A DNA stretch of 64,000 nucleotides from NCBI RefSeq assembly GCF_024181725.1, contig NZ_CP028908.1:4267501-4331500 (forward strand), in the 5' to 3' direction. The notes beneath the pieces are model-generated. The model ran no database searches. It was not told the origin of the DNA and saw only the letters and a program-made list of their open reading frames with translations. Source of the DNA: Bradyrhizobium sp. WD16. Lineage in GTDB: Bacteria > Pseudomonadota > Alphaproteobacteria > Rhizobiales > Xanthobacteraceae. This document shows positions 1-9,397 of the stretch, in pieces (within the stretch, counting starts at the first letter, position 1; every line of letters begins with the position of its first letter). Both the position numbers and the translations under genes were made by a program.

Positions 1-1536
1 ATTCATGTCCAGCGTCTTGAGGAATTCGCGCAGATTGTGAACCTTCTCCAGGCTCGGCTCGTCGTGGACGCGATAGATCAAGGGCTGCGAGCGCTTCTCG
101 AGCGTTTCGGCGGCAGCGACGTTGGCGAGGATCATGAATTCCTCGATCAGCTTGTGCGCTTCCAGCCGCTCGGGGGTGACGACGCGGTCGACGGTGCCGT
201 CGCTCTTGAGCAGGATCTTGCGCTCGGGCAGGTCGAGGTCGAGGGGATCGCGCTCGGCGCGGGCCCGCTTGATGCAGGCGTGGGCGGCGTAGAGCGGTTC
301 GAGAACAGTCTCCATCAACGGCCCTGTCGTGTCGTCGGGGCGGCCGTCGATCGCGGCCTGGGCCTGGGCGTAGCTGAGCTTGGCGGCCGAGCGCATCAAG
401 ATGCGGTGGAAGCTGTGGGAGCGCTTGCGACCGTCGGGACCGATCACCATCCGGACGGCGAGCGCGCCGCGCGGCTCGCCGGGCCGCAGCGAGCACAGGT
501 CGTTGGAAATGCGCTCGGGCAGCATCGGCACGACGCGATCGGGGAAATAGACCGAATTGCCGCGGCGCAAAGCCTCGCGATCGAGCGCTGATCCCGGCCG
601 CACATAGAAGGCGACGTCGGCGATCGCCACATGCAGGATGAAGCCGCCGTGATTGTTGGGATCCTCGTCCGGCGCGGCATGGACCGCGTCGTCGTGGTCC
701 TTGGCGTCGGGTGGATCGATGGTGACGAGGGCGATGTGACGCCAGTCCTCGCGGCCCTCCAATGTCGCCGGCATGGCCGCATCTGCGTCACCCAGCACGT
801 CGGCGGGAAAATCGGACGGAATGCGGTGGCTGTGAATGGCGATCAGGCTCACCGCCTTCTCGCTCTTGAGCGAGCCGAGACGTTCCTTCACCCGCCCCGC
901 CGGCAGGCCGAAGCCGCGGCCGCGGAGCAGGTCGACAGCAACGAGATCGCCATCCTCGGCGCCGCCGCGGTCGGCGTCGGCGATGGACAATTCACGTCCG
1001 GCCTGTTTGCGGTCCACGGGCACCAGCCGGCCGCCGCCCTGGGGCAGGGCGCGATAGATGCCGAGGACGCGGGCGCGGGCCTGGTCGAGGATCTTGATCA
1101 CCCGTCCGCGGTAGGGCGCGACGGCGTCGTCGCGGCTGCGTTCGACGCGGAGCAGGGCGCGGTCGCCGATTCCTGCGGCGGTGCCCGGCGGCGGCCGGCG
1201 CGGCAGATAGATGCGGATTTTCGGCGCCTCGCCGTCCTCCTCGTCCCATTCGGCAGGCACCGCGAGGAGATCGCCGTCCTGGTCGCGGATCGTCACGTCG
1301 GCGACGAGGGTGGGTGGCAGCACGGCGCGTTCGCGCAGGCTGCGCCCCTTCTTGGCGACCACGCCTTGGTCGTTGAGGTCGCGGAGCATGCGCTTGAGTT
1401 CGGCGCGATCGGCATTCTTCAGGCCGAAGGCGCGGGCGATCTCGCGGGTGCCGACCTCGGTCGCCTGGCTGCGAATGAACGCGAGGATGTCGTCTCGGCT
1501 CGGGAGCTGGGGTACCGCTTTGCCGGGTTTCGTCAC
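1..1536 (-). CDS. rnr: Ribonuclease R (3' end beyond window)
   Basis: This is the first 512 codons of a 3'-to-5' exoribonuclease that degrades structured RNA; the 3' end of the gene lies outside the window. An N-terminal winged-helix segment (about residues 10-60) is followed by cold-shock-like regions and then the RNB catalytic domain, recognised by the metal-binding stretch DPPDAKDHDDAV and by YFPDRVVPMLPERISNDLCS, both typical of RNase II/R enzymes. I chose the GTG start at 1536 because it follows an AAGGA ribosome-binding site by about five bases and the homology begins directly after it. It lies 84 bp downstream of topA on the same strand, so the two may be co-transcribed. Identification is firm; only the start is uncertain. 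Confidence 0.93.
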   Translation of the reverse strand, partial: MTKPGKAVPQLPSRDDILAFIRSQATEVGTREIARAFGLKNADRAELKRMLRDLNDQGVVAKKGRSLRERAVLPPTLVADVTIRDQDGDLLAVPAEWDEEDGEAPKIRIYLPRRPPPGTAAGIGDRALLRVERSRDDAVAPYRGRVIKILDQARARVLGIYRALPQGGGRLVPVDRKQAGRELSIADADRGGAEDGDLVAVDLLRGRGFGLPAGRVKERLGSLKSEKAVSLIAIHSHRIPSDFPADVLGDADAAMPATLEGREDWRHIALVTIDPPDAKDHDDAVHAAPDEDPNNHGGFILHVAIADVAFYVRPGSALDREALRRGNSVYFPDRVVPMLPERISNDLCSLRPGEPRGALAVRMVIGPDGRKRSHSFHRILMRSAAKLSYAQAQAAIDGRPDDTTGPLMETVLEPLYAAHACIKRARAERDPLDLDLPERKILLKSDGTVDRVVTPERLEAHKLIEEFMILANVAAAETLEKRSQPLIYRVHDEPSLEKVHNLREFLKTLDMN

Positions 1537-1620
1537 GTCGGATCCTTCTGGCCCTGGCCGGGCGGCTCGTCGGATCAGAACCATACACCAATGGTTTGAG
1601 AATGACGGACCGGCTCGGGG

Positions 1621-4407
1621 TCAGCCACGGGTTTTGCCCGCGGCTTTCTTCACTGCCGCCGGCTTGCTGACGGCGGCGGCCTTCGTCGTGGACTTGGCGG
1701 CTGTGCCGCCGCGGGCTTTGGTGGCGGCGGGCTTTGCCGGTTTGGCGGTGGTCGCGGCCTTGGGCTTGGCGGCGGCCTTCTTCGGCTTGGTCGGGGCGTC
1801 GGCCCCGGCATCGGCGGCCTCGGCGGGCTTTTTGGCGGCGGCCTTCCTGGCGCCGGCCTTTTTGGCGCCTGACTTGGCTTTTGCGCCGCCTTTGCCAGAC
1901 TTCGCCGCGCGTTCGTCGATCAGGGCGATGGCCTCGGCGAGGGTGATCGTGTCCGGCGTCTTGTCAGAAGGAATCGTGGCATTGATGCCGTTGGCCGTGA
2001 CATAGGCGCCGTAGCGGCCGCTCTTGACAGCGACGGCGCCGTGCGTCGGATGTTCGCCCAGCGGTTTGCCGGGATCGGCGCCGAACCGGCGTTTGCTCGG
2101 ACCCTTGGCGATCTTCTCGGCGATCAGCGTCACGGCACGGTTGAGCCCGACCGTATAGACTTCATCGCCGGCTTCGAGGCTCGCATAAGTCTTGCCATGC
2201 TGGACGTACGGCCCGAAGCGGCCGATGCCGGCCATGATCGGCTCGCCGTCCTCGGGATGCCTGCCGACTTCACGCGGCAGCGACAGCAGCTTGAGTGCCA
2301 GCTCCAGGTCGACGTCGCCCGGCGACTTGCCCTTGGGAATGCCCGCGCGCCTCGGCTTCTCGCCCTCGGCGTAATTGGTCGGCTCGCCGAGCTGGATATA
2401 GGGTCCGAAGCGGCCGGATTTCACCGCGACGTCGAAGCCGGTCGCCGGGTCCTGGCCGAGCACGCGGTCGGCGGCGGCCTCCGCGCCGGTCGCGAGCGGG
2501 CGGGTATAGCGGCATTCCGGATAGTTGCTGCAGCCGACGAAGGCGCCGAACTTGCCGGCCTTGAGGTTGAGACGGCCGGCGCCGCAGCTCGGGCACTGGC
2601 GCGGGTCGCCGCCGTCCTCGCGCGGCTGGTAGATGTGCGGCCCGAGCATCTCGTCGAGCACATCGAGCACCTGCGAGACGCGGACATCCTTGATCTCGTC
2701 GACGGCACCGATGAAGTCGCGCCAGAAGTCCTTGAGCACCTGCTGCCAGGAGATCTCGTTGTTCGAGATGCGGTCGAGCTGCTCCTCGAGATTGGCGGTG
2801 AAGTCGAACTCGACGTAGCGCGCGAAGAAGTTCTCGAGAAACGCGATGACGACGCGGCCCTTGTCCTCGCCGTAGAGGCGCTTCTTGTCGAGCCGGACAT
2901 AGCCGCGATCCTTGAGCACCTGCAGGATCGAGGCATAGGTCGAAGGCCGGCCGATGCCGAGCTCCTCCATGCGCTTGACCAGCGACGCCTCGGAAAAGCG
3001 GGGCGGCGGCTCGGTAAAATGCTGGCTGACCGCCAGCCTCTCGCGCTTGAGCGCTTCGTTTTCGCTCATGGCGGGCAGGCGACGGCTGTCGTCGTCGTCG
3101 CTCGCGTCGTCGGTGCCTTCCTGATAGAGCGCGAGGAAGCCGTCGAACTTGACCACCTGACCGGTGGCGCGCAGCTCCAGCGTGCGACCGCCGGCTTTCG
3201 CCGCGATGTCGACGGTGGTGCGTTCGAGCTCGGCGGATTCCATCTGGCTGGCGATGGTGCGCAGCCAGATCAGTTCGTAGAGCTTGGCCTGATCGGGATC
3301 GAGCTTGTGCGCGAGGTCGCGCGGCCGCCGCGTCAGGTCGGTCGGGCGGATGGCTTCGTGGGCCTCCTGCGCATTCTTGGCTTTGGTCTGGTACTGGCGC
3401 GGGGCGTCCGGCACGTAGTTCTTGCCATAGTCCTGGGCGATCACCTGACGCGCCTGGACGATGGCCTCGTTGGCGATCTGAACGCCGTCGGTTCGCATAT
3501 AGGTGATGAGACCGGTGGTCTCGCCGCCGATATTGACGCCCTCATAGAGGCGCTGCGCGATCCGCATGGTGGTGGCCGGGGCGAAGCCGTGCTTGCGGCT
3601 CGCCTCCTGCTGCAGGGTCGAGGTGGTGAAAGGCGCGTAGGGATTGCGGCGCGCCGGCCTGGCCTCGACGGTGGAGACCGTGAAGGCGGCGGCCTCGAGC
3701 GCCTTTTTGAAGTCCTCGGCCTCGGCACCGCTGCCGACGTCGAGGCGCTGGATCTTGCGGCCGTCGGCGCCGACGAGGCGGGCCTCGAAACTTTCGCCGC
3801 GCGGCGTCGCGAGCGTTGCCACCAGCGACCAGTATTCACGCGGCACGAACTTCTCGATCTCGAGTTCGCGGTCACAGACGAGGCGCAGCGCCACCGACTG
3901 GACGCGGCCGGCGGAACGGGCGCCCGGCAGCTTGCGCCACAGCACCGGCGAAAGGGTGAAGCCGACCAGATAATCGAGAGCGCGGCGCGCCATATAGGCG
4001 TCGACCAGCGCGCCGTCGATCTGGCGCGGATGCTTCATGGCGTCGGTGACCGCCTGCTTGGTGATGGCGTTGAACACGACGCGCTCGACATGCTGGTCCT
4101 TGAGCGCGCGCTTTTCCTTGAGCACCTGGAGAACATGCCAGGAGATCGCCTCGCCCTCGCGATCAGGGTCGGTGGCGAGGATCAGTTTGTCGGCGCCCTT
4201 GACCGCCTTGGCGATGTCGTTGAGCCGGCCCGCGGCCTTGGGATCGATCTCCCAGATCATCTTGAAATTGGCGTCCGGATCGACCGATCCATTCTTCGCC
4301 GGAAGGTCGCGGACATGGCCGAAGGAGGCCAGGACCTCGTAGGAGGATCCCAGATATTTGTTGATGGTCTTGGCCTTGGCCGGCGACTCCACGATGACGA
4401 TATTCAT
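1621..4407 (-). CDS. topA: DNA topoisomerase I
   Basis: Type IA topoisomerase of 928 residues that relaxes negative supercoils. The N-terminal Toprim domain starts with IVIVESPAKAKTI and carries the acidic metal site DPDREGE (D80, D82, E86). The active-site tyrosine is Y303 in ITYMRTDG. A zinc ribbon of the C-x2-C plus C-x5-C type lies near residue 600 (CPSCGAG and CSNYPEC), followed by two or three topoisomerase C-terminal repeats marked by GRFGPY/GRYGAY. The last 110 or so residues are a low-complexity Lys/Ala/Thr/Pro tail resembling histone H1, probably for non-specific DNA contact, as in many alphaproteobacterial TopA proteins. It sits between dprA and rnr, all on the minus strand. Confidence 0.97.
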   Translation of the reverse strand: MNIVIVESPAKAKTINKYLGSSYEVLASFGHVRDLPAKNGSVDPDANFKMIWEIDPKAAGRLNDIAKAVKGADKLILATDPDREGEAISWHVLQVLKEKRALKDQHVERVVFNAITKQAVTDAMKHPRQIDGALVDAYMARRALDYLVGFTLSPVLWRKLPGARSAGRVQSVALRLVCDRELEIEKFVPREYWSLVATLATPRGESFEARLVGADGRKIQRLDVGSGAEAEDFKKALEAAAFTVSTVEARPARRNPYAPFTTSTLQQEASRKHGFAPATTMRIAQRLYEGVNIGGETTGLITYMRTDGVQIANEAIVQARQVIAQDYGKNYVPDAPRQYQTKAKNAQEAHEAIRPTDLTRRPRDLAHKLDPDQAKLYELIWLRTIASQMESAELERTTVDIAAKAGGRTLELRATGQVVKFDGFLALYQEGTDDASDDDDSRRLPAMSENEALKRERLAVSQHFTEPPPRFSEASLVKRMEELGIGRPSTYASILQVLKDRGYVRLDKKRLYGEDKGRVVIAFLENFFARYVEFDFTANLEEQLDRISNNEISWQQVLKDFWRDFIGAVDEIKDVRVSQVLDVLDEMLGPHIYQPREDGGDPRQCPSCGAGRLNLKAGKFGAFVGCSNYPECRYTRPLATGAEAAADRVLGQDPATGFDVAVKSGRFGPYIQLGEPTNYAEGEKPRRAGIPKGKSPGDVDLELALKLLSLPREVGRHPEDGEPIMAGIGRFGPYVQHGKTYASLEAGDEVYTVGLNRAVTLIAEKIAKGPSKRRFGADPGKPLGEHPTHGAVAVKSGRYGAYVTANGINATIPSDKTPDTITLAEAIALIDERAAKSGKGGAKAKSGAKKAGARKAAAKKPAEAADAGADAPTKPKKAAAKPKAATTAKPAKPAATKARGGTAAKSTTKAAAVSKPAAVKKAAGKTRG

Positions 4408-4616
4408 GATTTTCCAATAACTTAGATGGGAGGCGTCGGGCCGATTCGCAAGTGCTGGGGGCGGTCCGTTGCGCCGGATATGGGTAAATCGGACCCCGCT
4501 GTCAAATGGACATCCGGTGATCGCTTAACGGAGCGGCAAGATCGGGCCGCTGTTTCAGGTCAATTTGGTCGGCGTTTTCGGTGCTTAAATACCGTAGCAG
4601 GCTGCGCTCTCGCTCC

Positions 4617-5750
4617 TTACAGCAGGGCGATCAGGCCGCTGCGCCGCTCCAGCCGCCCAGCCAGTTCCAGCTCGAGAAGCACCGTTCTCACCAGCGCCGG
4701 CGTGGCTCCCGAGAGTCGGACCAACTCGTCGAGGCCGATCGGGGTGGGGCCGAGCAGGCCGAGGATATTGTCGCGGTCGGAGGGCGACGGCTCCCCTGAC
4801 GGTGCCGGGCCGTCATCAGGTTCGGCGGCAAGAAAGCCGCCCCGATACCCCAGCATCGGGGCGAGCGTCTCGACGACATCGGCTGCCGAAGTCACCAGGG
4901 TCGCGCCCTGGCGGAGCAGGTCATTGGTGCCGGCGCAGCGCGGGTCCAATGGCGAGCCCGGCACGGCGAACACTTCGCGGCCCTGTTCGTTGGCGAAGCG
5001 CGCCGTGATCAGCGATCCGGAACGCCGCGCCGCCTCCACCACGACCACACCGAAAGCGAGGCCGGAGATCAGGCGGTTGCGGCGCGGGAAGTCGTGGGCG
5101 CGTGGTGTGTGGCCGAGCGGCATTTCCGAGATCACCGCGCCCGCGCGGGCGACGATCTCTGCGAACAGATCTTCATGCTCCGGCGGATAGATTCGATCGA
5201 GGCCGCCGGCGACGACGGCGACGGTGCCGGCCCCGAGGCTGGCGCGGTGGGCGGCCTGGTCGATGCCGCGCGCGAGGCCCGACGCCACGACGAAGCCGGC
5301 CTCGCCGAGCTCGCGCGCCAGGGCGGCGGAGAATTTCAGGCCCGCGCCCGAGGCATTGCGCGAGCCGACCACCGCCACGACCGGCCGCGCCAGCACGTCA
5401 GCGCTGCCGAGCACGGCGAGCAACGGCGGCGGATCGTCGATCTGGGCGAGGTGCGGCGGATAGCCGGTCTCCTCCGGTGCCAGCAGGGTGATGCCGCGCC
5501 GTGCGCAGGCCTCGAGTTCGCGCTCGGCCTCGGCGACGCTGCAGATCCGTCCCGGCGCGTTGGCGCCGCCCCGGCGGGCCAGATCGGGCAACGCGTCGAG
5601 CGCGGCGGCAGCGCGGCCGAAGCGGCGCAGCAGCATGCGAAATGTGCGCGGCCCGACATGCTCGCTGCGGATCAGCCGCAGCCGGTCGCGCCGTTCGGCA
5701 TCGTTGAGCTTTGCTGGTCCGGCCGTTTTGCTGTCCACGTGCCCCTCCAT
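4617..5750 (-). CDS. dprA: DNA-processing protein DprA (Smf)
   Basis: Single-stranded-DNA-binding, RecA-loading protein of natural transformation, widely conserved even in bacteria not known to be competent. The 377-residue protein has an N-terminal helical SAM-like region, then the Rossmann-like DprA core with [12 protein letters not shown] and [14 protein letters not shown] (about residues 125-165), and a C-terminal winged-helix (DML1-like) domain in the last 65 residues. The start at 5750 gives the usual length; internal ATGs would cut the N-terminal domain. The neighbours plsY (upstream) and topA (downstream) on the same strand match a common alphaproteobacterial order. The 209-bp gap to topA contains no recognisable gene. 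Confidence 0.94.
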   Translation of the reverse strand: MEGHVDSKTAGPAKLNDAERRDRLRLIRSEHVGPRTFRMLLRRFGRAAAALDALPDLARRGGANAPGRICSVAEAERELEACARRGITLLAPEETGYPPHLAQIDDPPPLLAVLGSADVLARPVVAVVGSRNASGAGLKFSAALARELGEAGFVVASGLARGIDQAAHRASLGAGTVAVVAGGLDRIYPPEHEDLFAEIVARAGAVISEMPLGHTPRAHDFPRRNRLISGLAFGVVVVEAARRSGSLITARFANEQGREVFAVPGSPLDPRCAGTNDLLRQGATLVTSAADVVETLAPMLGYRGGFLAAEPDDGPAPSGEPSPSDRDNILGLLGPTPIGLDELVRLSGATPALVRTVLLELELAGRLERRSGLIALL

Positions 5751-5829
5751 GCCTGCGCAGTGTTGCGCAAGACCGGAGCGGGAACAACCAGACGATGCAG
5801 GATCGAGAGTGGGCCTACTCGCAGACTCT

Positions 5830-6426
5830 TCAGCCCTTGGCGCCGATCCGCCCCTCGGTGCCGTCCATCAGGCGGCGGATATTGGCCCGGTGCATGAACC
5901 ACAACAGCGCCGTGAGGACCAGGAACAGCACGGCGAGCGGCGCGTGGCCGAACCAATAGAGGGTGAGCGGGGTGACCGCGCTTGCCACCAGGGCCGAGAG
6001 CGAGGAGTAGCGGGTGGTGACGGCGGTGGCGAGCCAGAGCACGCAGAACATCACGGCGCCCGGCCAGAACAGCGCCAGCAGCACGCCGATATAGGTGGCA
6101 ACGCCCTTGCCGCCCTTGAAGCCGAGCCAGACCGGAAACAGGTGGCCGAGAAAGGCGCCGAGCGCTGCCGCCATGGCGGCCTGCGGCCCGGCCCACAGCC
6201 CGGCGATCAAAACGGCAATGGTGCCCTTGAGCATGTCGCCGGCGAGGGTGGCGGCGGCGAGGCCCTTGCGGCCGGTGCGCAGCACATTGGTCGCGCCGAT
6301 ATTGCCGGAGCCGATGTTGCGGATGTCGCCGGTGCCGGCGATCCTCGTGATCAGGAGGCCGAAGGGGATCGAGCCGCACAGATAGCCGACGGCGAGGGCC
6401 GCCAGCAGGATCAATTCATGGGACAT
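5830..6426 (-). CDS. plsY: Acyl-phosphate glycerol-3-phosphate acyltransferase
   Basis: Inner-membrane enzyme that transfers an acyl group from acyl-phosphate to glycerol-3-phosphate, the first step of phospholipid synthesis. The 198-residue polytopic protein has the PlsY signatures GSIPFG near residue 20, [12 protein letters not shown] near 45 and the conserved [18 protein letters not shown] loop near 105. I prefer the start at 6426 (MSHELILL) over an in-frame ATG at 6453, because the extra nine residues are charged and precede the first membrane helix. It lies upstream of dprA with an 79-bp gap. Upstream (6427-6743) are two unrelated repeat elements. Confidence 0.95.
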   Translation of the reverse strand: MSHELILLAALAVGYLCGSIPFGLLITRIAGTGDIRNIGSGNIGATNVLRTGRKGLAAATLAGDMLKGTIAVLIAGLWAGPQAAMAAALGAFLGHLFPVWLGFKGGKGVATYIGVLLALFWPGAVMFCVLWLATAVTTRYSSLSALVASAVTPLTLYWFGHAPLAVLFLVLTALLWFMHRANIRRLMDGTEGRIGAKG

Positions 6427-6462
6427 CGGGGCCTCTGCAGTCCGAGCTCTCACCTTGATCCG

Positions 6463-6572
6463 TCACCCTGAGGTGGCCGAGCGAAGCACGGCCCTCGAAG
6501 GGCGACGGCCATTTTCTTGAAGATATTGGCCGTTCATCCTTGGAGGGCGCTTCGCGCCAGCTCAGGACGTGG
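6463..6572. repeat. REP-like inverted pair
   Basis: Two imperfect inverted copies of a palindromic element. One copy reads CACCCTGAGGTGGCCGAGCG onwards and ends GGGCGACGGCC; the other starts GGCCGTTCATCCTTGGAGGG and ends GCCAGCTCAGGA. CTCAGG and CCTTGGAGG-type motifs of this kind are common interspersed palindromes in Bradyrhizobium-type genomes, which is from memory. It lies immediately before a CTAG-bounded A-B pair and is unrelated to it in sequence. Confidence 0.6.
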
Positions 6573-6581
6573 GACCAACAT

Positions 6582-6747
6582 CTAGTGTGGCGTCTCGCAA
6601 TTGCCTATGCCCTTTGCGGCAAGCTCCTGTAGGCAATTGCGAGACATAAGCCACACTAGCACTTTGATTTTGCTAGTGTCCTGATGTCTCCGAATTACCG
6701 TGCGAGCGCGAGGCAAACGTAGCGGTAATTCGGAGACGGGACACTAG
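6582..6747 (+). repeat. CTAG palindrome pair A-B
   Basis: Unit A occupies 6582-6659 (78 bp) and unit B 6673-6747 (75 bp), joined by the 13-nt linker CACTTTGATTTTG. Both units begin and end with CTAG. The A stem contains GTCTCGCAATTGCCTA and its complement. The B stem has GAATTACCG paired with CGGTAATTC, a fully matched variant. The last CTAG of unit B overlaps the TAG stop codon of the adjacent pyrC-like gene (minus strand, 6744-6746). Confidence 0.93.
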
Positions 6748-8045
6748 ACATGCTCATAGACCGTGCGGCCGCCGACGATGGTGCGGACCACGCGGCCGGT
6801 GAAGCGCGCCTCGTCGAACGGCGTGTTCTTGCACTGCGACTTGAGATCCGCGGGATCGACCACCCAGGGCACCTCGGGGTCGATCACGATGACGTCGGCC
6901 GGGGCGCCGGGCCGCAGCGATCCACCGGGCAGCCCGAGCAGCTGGGCCGGCCGCGTCGACATCGCGCGGATCAGGTCGATGAGCTGCAATTCGCCATTGT
7001 GCACGAGGCGCAGCGCCGCCGGCAGCATGGTCTCGAGGCCGATGGCGCCCGGCGCCGCCTCGGCGAAAGGCAGCCGCTTGGTCTCGACGTCCTGCGGGTT
7101 GTGGTCCGACATCACCACGTCGATCAGACCCGAGCCGACGGCTGCGACCAGCGCCAGCCGGTCCTCCTCGGTGCGCAGCGGCGGCGACAGCTTGAGGAAG
7201 GTCCGATAGGGGCCGATATCGTTCTCGTTGAGGGTGAGATGGTTGATCGAGACCGAGGCGCTGACATTGATGCCGGCCTCGCGCGCCCGTCGCAGCACCT
7301 CGATCGAATCCCGGCAGGTGATCGAGGCGGCATGATAGCGGCCGCCGCACAGCGCGGTGAGGCGCACGTCGCGCTCCAGCACCACCGCCTCGGCAGCGGT
7401 GGGAATGCCGAGCAGGCCGAGCCGCGAGGCGAACTCGCCCTCGTTCATCACGCCGTCGCCGACGAGGTCGGGGTCCTCGGTGTGATGGACGATCAGGGCA
7501 TCGAAGTCGCGGGCATAGGTCAGCGCCCGGCGCATCACCTGGGCGTTCATCACGCTGTGGGTGCCGTCGGTGAAAGCGACGGCGCCGGCTGCGCGCAACA
7601 GCCCGATCTCGGTCATCTCCTCGCCGCGCAGGCCCTTGGTGAGGGCCGCCATCGGATGGATGTTGACGATGGCGGTGTCGCGGGCGCGCCGCATCACGAA
7701 ATCCACCGTTGCCGAGTTGTCGATCACCGGCGAGGTGTCGGGCTGGCAGATGATGGTGGTAATGCCGCCGGCGGCGGCGGCCTGGCTTGCGGAGGCGAAG
7801 GTTTCGCGGTGGTTGGCGCCGGGTTCGCCGACAAAGGCGCGCATGTCGACGAGCCCCGGTGCGACGATCTTGCCGGCGCAGTTGACGACGTCGGTGCCTT
7901 CGGGAATGCCGGCGGCGCCGATGCCGCGGCGCGCGTCCTTGATGATGCCATCGGCGATCAGGATGTCGCCGGGACCATCGAGACCGCGCGAGGGATCGAT
8001 GACGTGGGCGTTGGCGAGCAGGAGGGGGAGGCGTCCGGTCAGCAT
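6744..8045 (-). CDS. Dihydroorotase-like protein, degenerate metal site
   Basis: Amidohydrolase-superfamily protein of 433 residues directly downstream of pyrB, resembling the non-catalytic PyrC' subunits known from pseudomonads that assemble with aspartate transcarbamoylase. The usual dihydroorotase start of the active site, D-x-H-x-H-x-R-E-P-G, reads DMRAFVGEPG at 67-76: both metal-binding histidines and the substrate arginine are replaced. The late motif DHAPH reads DHNPQ. The rest of the fold is well kept (GLETMLPAALRLV, LLGLPGGSLRPG). I take the ATG at 8045 as start; an earlier ATG at 8057 overlaps the end of pyrB. The stop codon TAG lies in the terminal CTAG of a repeat unit. An active PyrC would be needed elsewhere in the genome. 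Databases often call this pyrC. Confidence 0.85.
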   Translation of the reverse strand: MLTGRLPLLLANAHVIDPSRGLDGPGDILIADGIIKDARRGIGAAGIPEGTDVVNCAGKIVAPGLVDMRAFVGEPGANHRETFASASQAAAAGGITTIICQPDTSPVIDNSATVDFVMRRARDTAIVNIHPMAALTKGLRGEEMTEIGLLRAAGAVAFTDGTHSVMNAQVMRRALTYARDFDALIVHHTEDPDLVGDGVMNEGEFASRLGLLGIPTAAEAVVLERDVRLTALCGGRYHAASITCRDSIEVLRRAREAGINVSASVSINHLTLNENDIGPYRTFLKLSPPLRTEEDRLALVAAVGSGLIDVVMSDHNPQDVETKRLPFAEAAPGAIGLETMLPAALRLVHNGELQLIDLIRAMSTRPAQLLGLPGGSLRPGAPADVIVIDPEVPWVVDPADLKSQCKNTPFDEARFTGRVVRTIVGGRTVYEHV

Positions 8046-8049
8046 GGCA

Positions 8050-9003
8050 TCACGCATTCGGCAGGTTGCGGGCCAGCGCTTCCAGCACCGCCATCCGCAC
8101 CGCGACGCCCATTTCGACCTGTTCGCGGATCAGCGACTGGGCTCCGTCGGCGACGGCGGAGTCGATCTCGACACCCCGGTTCATGGGCCCGGGATGCATC
8201 ACCAGCGCGTCCGGCTTGGCATAGGCGAGCTTCTTCTGGTCGAGGCCGAAATACTGGAAATATTCGCCGCTGGAGGGGATCAGCGAGCCGCTCATGCGCT
8301 CGCGCTGCAGCCGCAGCATCATGACGATGTCCGCGCCTTCGAGACCTTCGCGCATGTCGCGCGCCACCTCGACGCCCATCCGCTCGATGCCCGGCGGCAG
8401 CAGTGTCGACGGCGCCACGACGCGTACCCGTGCGCCCATGGTGTTGAGGAGGATGATGTTGGAGCGGGCGACGCGCGAGTGCATCACGTCACCGCAGATC
8501 GCCACCAGCAATCCTTCCAGCCGCCCCTTGTTGCGGCGGATGGTCAGGGCATCGAGCAGGGCCTGGGTGGGATGTTCGTGGGCGCCGTCGCCGGCATTGA
8601 TGACCGAGCCGTCGACCTTGCGGGCGAGGAGTTCGACCGCGCCGGAGGCGTGGTGGCGCATCACCAGGATGTCCGGGTGCATGGCGTTCAGCGTCACCGC
8701 GGTGTCCATCAGCGTCTCGCCCTTGCGCATGGAGGACGAGGAGACGGACATGTTCATGACGTCGGCGCCGAGCCGCTTGCCGGCGATTTCGAACGAGGAC
8801 TGGGTCCGGGTCGAGGCTTCGAAGAACAGGTTGACCTGGGTGCGTCCGCGCAGATCCGAGCGCTTCTTGTCGACCTGCCGGTTGAGCTCGACATATTCCT
8901 CGGCGAGATCGAGAAGGCCGACAATATCGTGCCGGGAAAGCCCTTCGATGCCCAGCAAATGACGATGGGCGAAGACGAAGGTCGATTTCGGTGCTCTGGT
9001 CAT
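8050..9003 (-). CDS. pyrB: Aspartate carbamoyltransferase catalytic subunit
   Basis: Catalyses the first committed step of pyrimidine synthesis, carbamoyl phosphate plus aspartate to carbamoyl aspartate. The 317-residue protein has the carbamoyl-phosphate loop [13 protein letters not shown] (about 59-71), the second-site loop [12 protein letters not shown], and [14 protein letters not shown] in the middle. Length and motifs are those of class A/B bacterial enzymes. No pyrI regulatory gene is present; the adjacent dihydroorotase-like gene starts 5 bp downstream of, or overlaps, its stop, suggesting an obligate complex of the PyrB-PyrC' type. Confidence 0.96.
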   Translation of the reverse strand: MTRAPKSTFVFAHRHLLGIEGLSRHDIVGLLDLAEEYVELNRQVDKKRSDLRGRTQVNLFFEASTRTQSSFEIAGKRLGADVMNMSVSSSSMRKGETLMDTAVTLNAMHPDILVMRHHASGAVELLARKVDGSVINAGDGAHEHPTQALLDALTIRRNKGRLEGLLVAICGDVMHSRVARSNIILLNTMGARVRVVAPSTLLPPGIERMGVEVARDMREGLEGADIVMMLRLQRERMSGSLIPSSGEYFQYFGLDQKKLAYAKPDALVMHPGPMNRGVEIDSAVADGAQSLIREQVEMGVAVRMAVLEALARNLPNA

Positions 9004-9397
9004 TAAAGCAATGCCTATAGGGATGAATGAAAATCAGGGCAAGACGGATTCAGGGCCCAAGGACTTATCCCCCGTTCCCTGGACCGCGCCGGACGGCGCC
9101 GTCGACATGGGCACCGGCCATGATTGTTCCGACGACAAGGCGCATACGGGCGTCAAATCCACTGCACTGGCGATGGCTGCCGGTGGGGACCCTGGCGCGG
9201 CAGGGCTTCGTCACCGACGCCAGGGAATGGTGGCATTTCTCCCTGCCGGGAGCGGGCAGCGCGGCCTTCGACTTTCCGGTGACGTCACGATGACGCGTTG
9301 TTCGCCTGTATTCATCGGGCGGGCTCCGGCCTAAGCTCCTGCCGGTCGTCGGCACGGATGCTGATATATAATGTGTAGGGCTGCAGGACGAGTTGCC
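9004..9397. other. Divergent spacer, pyrB / acyl-CoA dehydrogenase
   Basis: No gene seen. It separates the divergent pyrB and acyl-CoA dehydrogenase genes and should hold both promoters. A perfect TATAAT lies at 9367-9372, 25 bp before the downstream start, but I see no convincing -35 element at the right distance. Confidence 0.4.

Noticed and set aside
2041-4425. 794-codon frame opposite topA, and similar long frames opposite parC (43904-46195), rsh (35707-38139) and the acyl-CoA dehydrogenase (9065-10966)
   Set aside because: They are antisense shadows in GC-rich coding DNA. The opposite strand holds unambiguous conserved proteins, and the shadow proteins have no recognisable domains.
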